This document shows positions 56,863 through 64,000 of a DNA stretch of 64,000 bases, in pieces. Origin of the DNA: Paraescarpia echinospica (lineage: Eukaryota; Annelida; Polychaeta; Sabellida; Siboglinidae). Location of the stretch: assembly GCA_020002185.1 (NCBI GenBank), contig JAHLWY010000220.1, positions 124,001 to 188,000 of the forward strand, written 5' to 3'. A model generated the notes under the pieces. It had not been told where the DNA came from. It was given only the letters and a program-made list of their open reading frames with translations, and did no database searches. Numbering within the stretch: position 1 is the stretch's first letter; each line of letters starts with the position of its first letter. Both the position numbers and the translations under genes were made by a program.

Positions 56863-59800
56863 TGTGAAAGGACAATTGTTTCACTGGCTTGCTAGCTGCT
56901 CAGTCATTGTTTCACTGAGCAGATACTTCTGAAGGGAATTCAGTTGGTTGTCTTCTTGTGCATAAAGTTAGTGTAAATGTGTGAAGGGATACAATGGGGT
57001 AACTGGCTGCTCAGTCATTGTTTCATTGAGCAGATACTTCTGAAGGGAATTCATTTGGTTGTCTTCTTGTGCATAAAGTTAGTGTAAATGTGTGAAGGGA
57101 TACAATGGGGTAACTGGCTTGTTGCTCATCATTGTTTCACTGAGCAGATACTTCTGAAGGGAATTCAGTTGGTTGTCTTCTTGTGCATAAAGTTAGTGTA
57201 AATGTGTGAAGGGATACAATGGGGTAACTGGCTTGTTGCTCATCATTGTTTCACTGAGCAGATACTTCTGAAGGGAATTCAGTTGGTTGTCTTCTTGTGC
57301 ATAAAGTTAGTGTAAATGTGTGAAGGGATACAATGGGGTAACTGGCTTGTTGCTCATCATTGTTTCACTGAGCAGATACTTCTGAAGGGAATTCATTTGG
57401 TTGTCTTCTTGTGCATAAAGTTAGTGTAAATGTGTGAAGGGATACAATGGGGTAACTGGCTACTCATCATTGTTTCACTGAGCAGATACTTCTGAAGGGA
57501 ATTCAGTTGGTTGTCTTCTTGTGCATAAAGTTAGTGTAAATGTGTGAAGGGATACAATGGGGTAACTGGCTGCTCAGTCATTGTTTCATTGAGCAGATAC
57601 TTCTGAAGGGAATTCATTTGGTTGTCTTCTTGTGCATAAAGTTAGTGTAAATGTGTGAAGGGATACAATGGGGTAACTGGCTTGTTGCTCATCATTGTTT
57701 CACTGAGCAGATACTTCTGAAGGGAATTCAGTTGGTTGTCTTCTTGTGCATAAAGTTAGTGTAAATGTGTGAAGGGATACAATGGGGTAACTGGCTGCTC
57801 AGTCATTGTTTCACTGAGCAGATACTTCTGAAGGGAATTCAGTTGGTTGTCTTCTTGTGCATAAAGTTAGTGTAAATGTGTGAAGGGATACAATGGGGTA
57901 ACTGGCTTGTTGCTCATCATTGTTTTATTGAGCAGATACTTCTGAAGGGAATTCAGTTGGTTGTCTTCTTGTGCATAAAGTTAGTGTAAATGTGTGAAGG
58001 GATACAATGGGGTAACTGGCTTGTTGCTCATCATTGTTTCATTGAGCAGATACTTCTGAAGGGAATTCATTTGGTTGTCTTCTTGTGCATAAAGTTAGTG
58101 TAAATGTGTGAAGGGATACAATGGGGTAACTGGCTGGCTGCTCATCATTGTTTCATTGAGCAGATACTTCTGAAGGGAATTCATTTGGTTGTCTTCTTGT
58201 GCATAAAGTTAGTGTAAATGTGTGAAGGGATACAATGGGGTAACTGGCTTGTTGCTCATCATTGTTTCACTGAGCAGATACTTCTGAAGGGAATTCAGTT
58301 GGTTGTCTTCTTGTGCATAAAGTTAGTGTAAATGTGTGAAGGGATACAATGGGGTAACTGGCTGCTCATCATTGTTTCATTGAGCAGATACTTCTGAAGG
58401 GAATTCAGTTGGTTGTCTTCTTGTGCATAAAGTTAGTGTAAATGTGTGAAGGGATACAATGGGGTAACTGGCTTGGCTGCTCATCATTGTTTCACTGAGC
58501 AGATACTTCTGAAGGGAATTCAGTTGGTTGTCTTCTTGTGCATAAAGTTAGTGTAAATGTGTGAAGGGATACAATGGGGTAACTGGCTGCTCATCATTGT
58601 TTCATTGAGCAGATACTTCTGAAGGGAATTCAGTTGGTTGTCTTCTTGTGCATAAAGTTAGTGTAAATGTGTGAAGGGATACAATTGGGTAACTGGCTTG
58701 TTGCTCATCATTGTTTTATTGAGCAGATACTTCTGAAGGGAATTCAGTTGGTTGTCTTCTTGTGCATAAAGTTAGTGTAAATGTGTGAAGGGATACAATG
58801 GGGTAACTGGCTTGTTGCTCATCATTGTTTCATTGAGCAGATACTTCTGAAGGGAATTCAGTTGGTTGTCTTCTTGTGCATAAAGTTAGTGTAAATGTGT
58901 GAAGGGATACAATGGGGTAACTGGCTTGTTGCTCATCATTGTTTTATTGAGCAGATACTTCTGAAGGGAATTCAGTTGGTTGTCTTCTTGTGCATAAAGT
59001 TAGTGTAAATGTGTGAAGGGATACAATGGGGTAACTGGCTTGTTGCTCATCATTGTTTCATTGAGCAGATACTTCTGAAGGGAATTCAGTTGGTTGTCTT
59101 CTTGTGCATAAAGTTAGTGTAAATGTGTGAAGGGATACAATGGGGTAACTGGCTGGCTGCTCATCATTGTTTCATTGAGCAGATACTTCTGAAGGGAATT
59201 CATTTGGTTGTCTTCTTGTGCATAAAGTTAGTGTAAATGTGTGAAGGGATACAATGGGGTAACTGGCTTGTTGCTCATCATTGTTTCACTGAGCAGATAC
59301 TTCTGAAGGGAATTCATTTGGTTGTCTTCTTGTGCATAAAGTTAGTGTAAATGTGTGAAGGGATACAATGGGGTAACTGGCTACTCATCATTGTTTCACT
59401 GAGCAGATACTTCTGAAGGGAATTCAGTTGGTTGTCTTCTTGTGCATAAAGTTAGTGTAAATGTGTGAAGGGATACAATGGGGTAACTGGCTGGCTGCTC
59501 ATCATTGTTTCATTGAGCAGATACTTCTGAAGGGAATTCATTTGGTTGTCTTCTTGTGCATAAAGTTAGTGTAAATGTGTGAAGGGATACAATGGGGTAA
59601 CTGGCTGCTCATCATTGTTTCACTGAGCAGATACTTCTGAAGGGAATTCAGTTGGTTGTCTTCTTGTGCATAAAGTTAGTGTAAATGTGTGAAGGGATAC
59701 AATGGGGTAACTGGCTTGTTGCTCATCATTGTTTCACTGAGCAGATACTTCTGAAGGGAATTCAGTTGGTTGTCTTCTTGTGCATAGAGTTAGTGTAAAT

Positions 59801-62800
59801 GTGTGAAGGGATACAATGGGGTAACTGGCTGCTCATCATTGTTTCATTGAGCAGATACTTCTGAAGGGAATTCATTTGGTTGTTTTCTTGTGCATAAAGT
59901 TAGTGTAAATGTGTGAAGGGATACAATGGGGTAACTGGCTGCTCATCATTGTTTCATTGAGCAGATACTTCTGAAGGGAATTCAGTTGGTTGTCTTCTTG
60001 TGCATAAAGTTAGTGTAAATGTGTGAAGGGATACAATGGGGTAACTGGCTGGCTGCTCATCATTGTTTCACTGAGCAGATACTTCTGAAGGGAATTCAGT
60101 TGGTTGTCTTCTTGTGCATAAAGTTAGTGTAAATGTGTGAAGGGATACAATGGGGTAACTGGCTGCTCATCATTGTTTCATTGAGCAGATACTTCTGAAG
60201 GGAATTCAGTTGGTTGTCTTCTTGTGCATAAAGTTAGTGTAAATGTGTGAAAAGGGATACAATGGGTAGCTTGTGGCTGCTCATCATTGTTTTCATTGAG
60301 CAGATACTTCTGAAGGAATTCATTTGGTTTGTCTTCTTGTGCATAAAGTTAGTGTAAATGTGAAGGGATACAATGGGGTAACTGGCTGCTCATCATTGTT
60401 TCACTGAGCAGATACTTCTATGGGAATTCAGTTGGATTGTCTTCTTGTGCATAAAGTTAGTGTAAATGTGTGAAGGGATACAATGGGGTAACTGGCTGCT
60501 CATCATTGTTTCACTGAGCAGATACTTCTGAGGGAATTCAGTTGGTTGTCTTCTTGTGCATAAAGTTAGTGTAAATGTGTGAAGGGATACAATGGGGTAA
60601 CTGGCTGCTCATCATTGTTTCATTGAGCAGATACTTCTGAAGGGAATTCATTTGGTTGTCTTCTTGTGCATAAAGTTAGTGTAAATGTGTGAAGGGATAC
60701 AATGGGGTAACTGGCTGGCTGCTCATCATTGTTTTATTGAGCAGATACTTCTGAAGGGAATTCAGTTGGTTGTCTTCTTGTGCATAAAGTTAGTGTAAAT
60801 GTGTGAAGGGATACAATGGGGTAACTGGCTGGCTGCTCATCATTGTTTCATTGAGCAGATACTTCTGAAGGGAATTCATTTGGTTGTCTTCTTGTGCATA
60901 AAGTTAGTGTAAATGTGTGAAGGGATACAATGGGGTAACTGGCTTGTTGCTCATCATTGTTTCACTGAGCAGATACTTCTGAAGGGAATTCATTTGGTTG
61001 TCTTCTTGTGCATAAAGTTAGTGTAAATGTGTGAAGGGATACAATGGGGTAACTGGCTGGCTGCTCATCATTGTTTCATTGAGCAGATACTTCTGAAGGG
61101 AATTCAGTTGGTTGTCTTCTTGTGCATAAAGTTAGTGTAAATGTGTGAAGGGATACAATTGGGTAACTGGCTTGTTGCTCATCATTGTTTTATTGAGCAG
61201 ATACTTCTGAAGGGAATTCAGTTGGTTGTCTTCTTGTGCATAAAGTTAGTGTAAATGTGTGAAGGGATACAATTGGGTAACTGGCTTGTTGCTCATCATT
61301 GTTTTATTGAGCAGATACTTCTGAAGGGAATTCAGTTGGTTGTCTTCTTGTGCATAAAGTTAGTGTAAATGTGTGAAGGGATACAATTGGGTAACTGGCT
61401 TGTTGCTCATCATTGTTTTATTGAGCAGATACTTCTGAAGGGAATTCAGTTGGTTGTCTTCTTGTGCATAAAGTTAGTGTAAATGTGTGAAGGGATACAA
61501 TTGGGTAACTGGCTTGTTGCTCATCATTGTTTTATTGAGCAGATACTTCTAGAGAATTCATTTGTGGTTGTTTTCTTGTGCATAAAGTTAGATTGTAAAT
61601 GTGTGAAGGGGATACAATGGGGTAACTGGCTGCTCATCATTGTTTCATTGAGCAGATACTTCTGAAGAATTCAGTTGGTTGTCTTCTTGTGCATAAAGTT
61701 AGTGTAAATGTGTGGAAGGGGATACAGTAGAATTAACTGGCTGGCTACTCATCATTGTTTCACTGAGCAGATACTTCTGAAGGGAATTCAGTTGGTTGTC
61801 TTCTTGTGCATAAAGTTAGTGTAAATGTGTGAAGGGATACAATGGGGTAACTGGCTGCTCATCATTGTTTCATTGAGCAGATACTTCTGAAGGGAATTCA
61901 GTTGGTTGTCTTCTTGTGCATAAAGTTAGTGTAAATGTGTGAAGGGATACAATGAGGTAACTGGCTGCCTCATCATTGTTTTCATTGAGCAGATACTTCA
62001 CAGAGGAATTCACATTGGTTGTCTTCTTGTGCATAAAAGTTAGTGTAAATGTGTGAAGGGATACAATGGGGTAACTGGCTGCTCATCATTGTTTCATTGA
62101 GCAGATACTTCTGAAGGGAATTCAGTTGAGTTTGTCTTCTTGTGCATAAAGTTAGTGTAAATGTGTGAAGGGATACAATGGGGGTAGCAGCTTGTTGCTC
62201 TATGGTATTGTTTCACTGAGCAGATACCTCCTGAAGAATTCAGTTGGTTGTCTTCTTATTGCATAAAGTTAGTGTAAATGTGTGAGAAAGGGATACAATG
62301 GGAGTAACTGGCTGCTCATCATTGTTTCATTGAGCAGATACTTCTGAAGGGAATTCATTTGGTTGTCTTCTTGTGCATAAAGTTAGTGTAAATGTGTGAA
62401 GGGATACAATGGGGTAACTGGCTGCTCATCATTGTTTCACTGAGCAGATACTTCTGGAGGGAATTCAGTTGGTTGTCTTCTTGTGCATAAAGTTAGTGTA
62501 AATGTGTGAAGGGATACAATGGGGTAACTGGCTGCTCATCATTGTTTCATTGAGCAGATACTTCTGAAGGGAATTCATTTGGTTGTCTTCTTGTGCATAA
62601 AGTTAGTGTAAATGTGTGAAGGGATACAATGGGGTAACTGGCTGGCTGCTCATCATTGTTTTATTGAGCAGATACTTCTGAAGGAATTCAGTTGGTTGTC
62701 TTCTTATTGCATAAAAGTTAGTGTAAATGTGTGAAGGGATACAATGGGGTAGCAGCTGGCTGCTCATCATTGTTTCATTGAGCAGATACTTCTAGAGGAA

Positions 62801-64000
62801 TTCAGTTGGTTGTCTTCTTGTGCATAAAGTTAGATTAATAAATGTGTGAAGGGATACAATGGAGATTAACTGGCTTGTGCTCATCATTGTTTTATTGAGC
62901 AGATACTTCCTGAGAATTCATTTTGGTTGTCTTCTTGTGCATAAGTTAGTGTAAATGTGTGAAAGGGATACAATGGGGTAACTGTGTGGCTGCTCAGTCA
63001 TTGTTTCACTGAGCAGATACTTCTGAAGGGAATTCAGTTGGTTGTCTTCTTGTGCATAAAGTTAGTGTAAATGTGTGAAGGGATACAATGGGGTAACTGG
63101 CTGCTCAGTCATTGTTTCATTGAGCAGATACTTCTGAAGGGAATTCAGTTGGTTGTCTTCTTGTGCATAAAGTTAGTGTAAATGTGTGAAGGGATACAAT
63201 GGGGTAACTGGCTTGTTGCTCATCATTGTTTCATTGAGCAGATACTTCTGAAGGGAATTCAGTTGGTTGTCTTCTTGTGCATAAAGTTAGTGTAAATGTG
63301 TGAAGGGATACAATGGGGTAACTGGCTTGTTGCTCATCATTGTTTCATTGAGCAGATACTTCTGAAGGGAATTCAGTTGGTTGTCTTCTTGTGCATAAAG
63401 TTAGTGTAAATGTGTGAAGGGATACAATGGGGTAACTGGCTTGTTGCTCATCATTGTTTCATTGAGCAGATACTTCTGAAGGGAATTCATTTGGTTGTCT
63501 TCTTGTGCATAAAGTTAGTGTAAATGTGTGAAGGGATACAATGGGGTAACTGGCTTGTTGCTCATCATTGTTTCATTGAGCAGATACTTCTGAAGGGAAT
63601 TCAGTTGGTTGTCTTCTTGTGCATAAAGTTAGTGTAAATGTGTGAAGGGATACAATGGGGTAACTGGCTGCTCATCATTGTTTCATTGAGCAGATACTTC
63701 TGAAGGGAATTCAGTTGGTTGTCTTCTTGTGTATAAAGTTAGTGTAAATGTGTGAAGGGATACAATGGGGTAACTGGCTGCTCAGTCATTGTTTCATTGA
63801 GCAGATACTTCTGAAGGGAATTCAGTTGGTTGTCTTCTTGTGCATAAAGTTAGTGTAAATGTGTGAAGGGATACAATTGGGTAACTGGCTTGTTGCTCAT
63901 CATTGTTTCATTGAGCAGATACTTCTGAAGGGAATTCATTTGGTTGTCTTCTTGTGCATAAAGTTAGTGTAAATGTGTGAAGGGATACAATGGGGTAACT
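56863..64000. repeat. Satellite array, units of about 110-115 bp
   Basis: About 60-65 tandem units run to the window edge. Each contains GAGCAGATACTTCTGAAGGG, an EcoRI-type GAATTC, TTGGTTGTCTTCTTGTGC, AAAGTTAGTGTAAATGTGTG and GATACAATGGGGTAACTGGC. Most length variation lies in the linker between CTGGC and TCATTG (TTGTTGCTCA, TGCTCA, TGCTCAG, TGGCTGCTCA, TACTCA), giving periods of 109 to 115. Two or three other positions alternate (CACTGAGC or CATTGAGC, ATTCAG or ATTCAT, GGGG or TGGG). The first unit, near 56863, is degenerate. No coding function. Confidence 0.98.

Noticed and set aside
56863..64000. CRISPR-like array
   Set aside because: There are no unique spacers; whole units of about 112 bp repeat head to tail in animal DNA, which is a satellite.

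Overview
This is animal nuclear DNA: intron-rich genes with GT-AG splice sites, very long repeat-filled introns, and many eukaryotic transposons (non-LTR LINEs, hAT, piggyBac, pogo/Tigger-like, tRNA-derived repeats). The two recognisable host genes are orthologues of animal genes, WDR20 and TFB2M. The repeat repertoire suggests an AT-rich marine-type invertebrate rather than a vertebrate. That last point is inference, and I cannot name a species.

Layout. Positions 1-1505 hold a decayed LINE. 1506-7556 is intergenic with one tRNA-derived SINE. 7557-10297 holds a small piggyBac-type element that shares a TTAA with a 1.9-kb element made of two long inverted arms, each carrying a tRNA-like segment. 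10298-14800 is old repeat debris. 14808-17590 and 21298-24087 are two copies of one dispersed repeat; the first is interrupted by a hAT element with an 8-bp target duplication, and the second keeps the empty site. 18649-31864 (minus strand) is WDR20 in three coding exons; its 9.6-kb intron contains the second dispersed repeat copy, a 27-bp minisatellite and a Tigger-like element.

32850-36310 is a three-level nest: a LINE interrupted by a hAT-like element, itself interrupted by a second copy of the inverted-arm element. 37238-37565 is another LINE 3' fragment, followed by a short promoter-like stretch with CRE and CCAAT motifs. 37751-47582 (plus strand) is TFB2M in nine coding exons. Its introns carry at least five tandem-repeat arrays; two of these appear built from copies of the gene's own 3' splice sites plus the start of the next exon.

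47583-52990 holds no gene I can support, only a CpG-rich promoter-like patch near 49.6 kb and simple repeats. 52997-56680 is a pogo-like element containing a frameshifted CR1-like LINE. From about 56863 to the window end runs a satellite of about 110-115 bp per unit.

WDR20 and TFB2M lie head to head (start codons about 5.9 kb apart), but the space between is filled with nested transposons. WDR20 is a WD40 cofactor of the USP12/USP46 deubiquitinases. TFB2M is the mitochondrial transcription initiation factor. Nothing here suggests that they act together.
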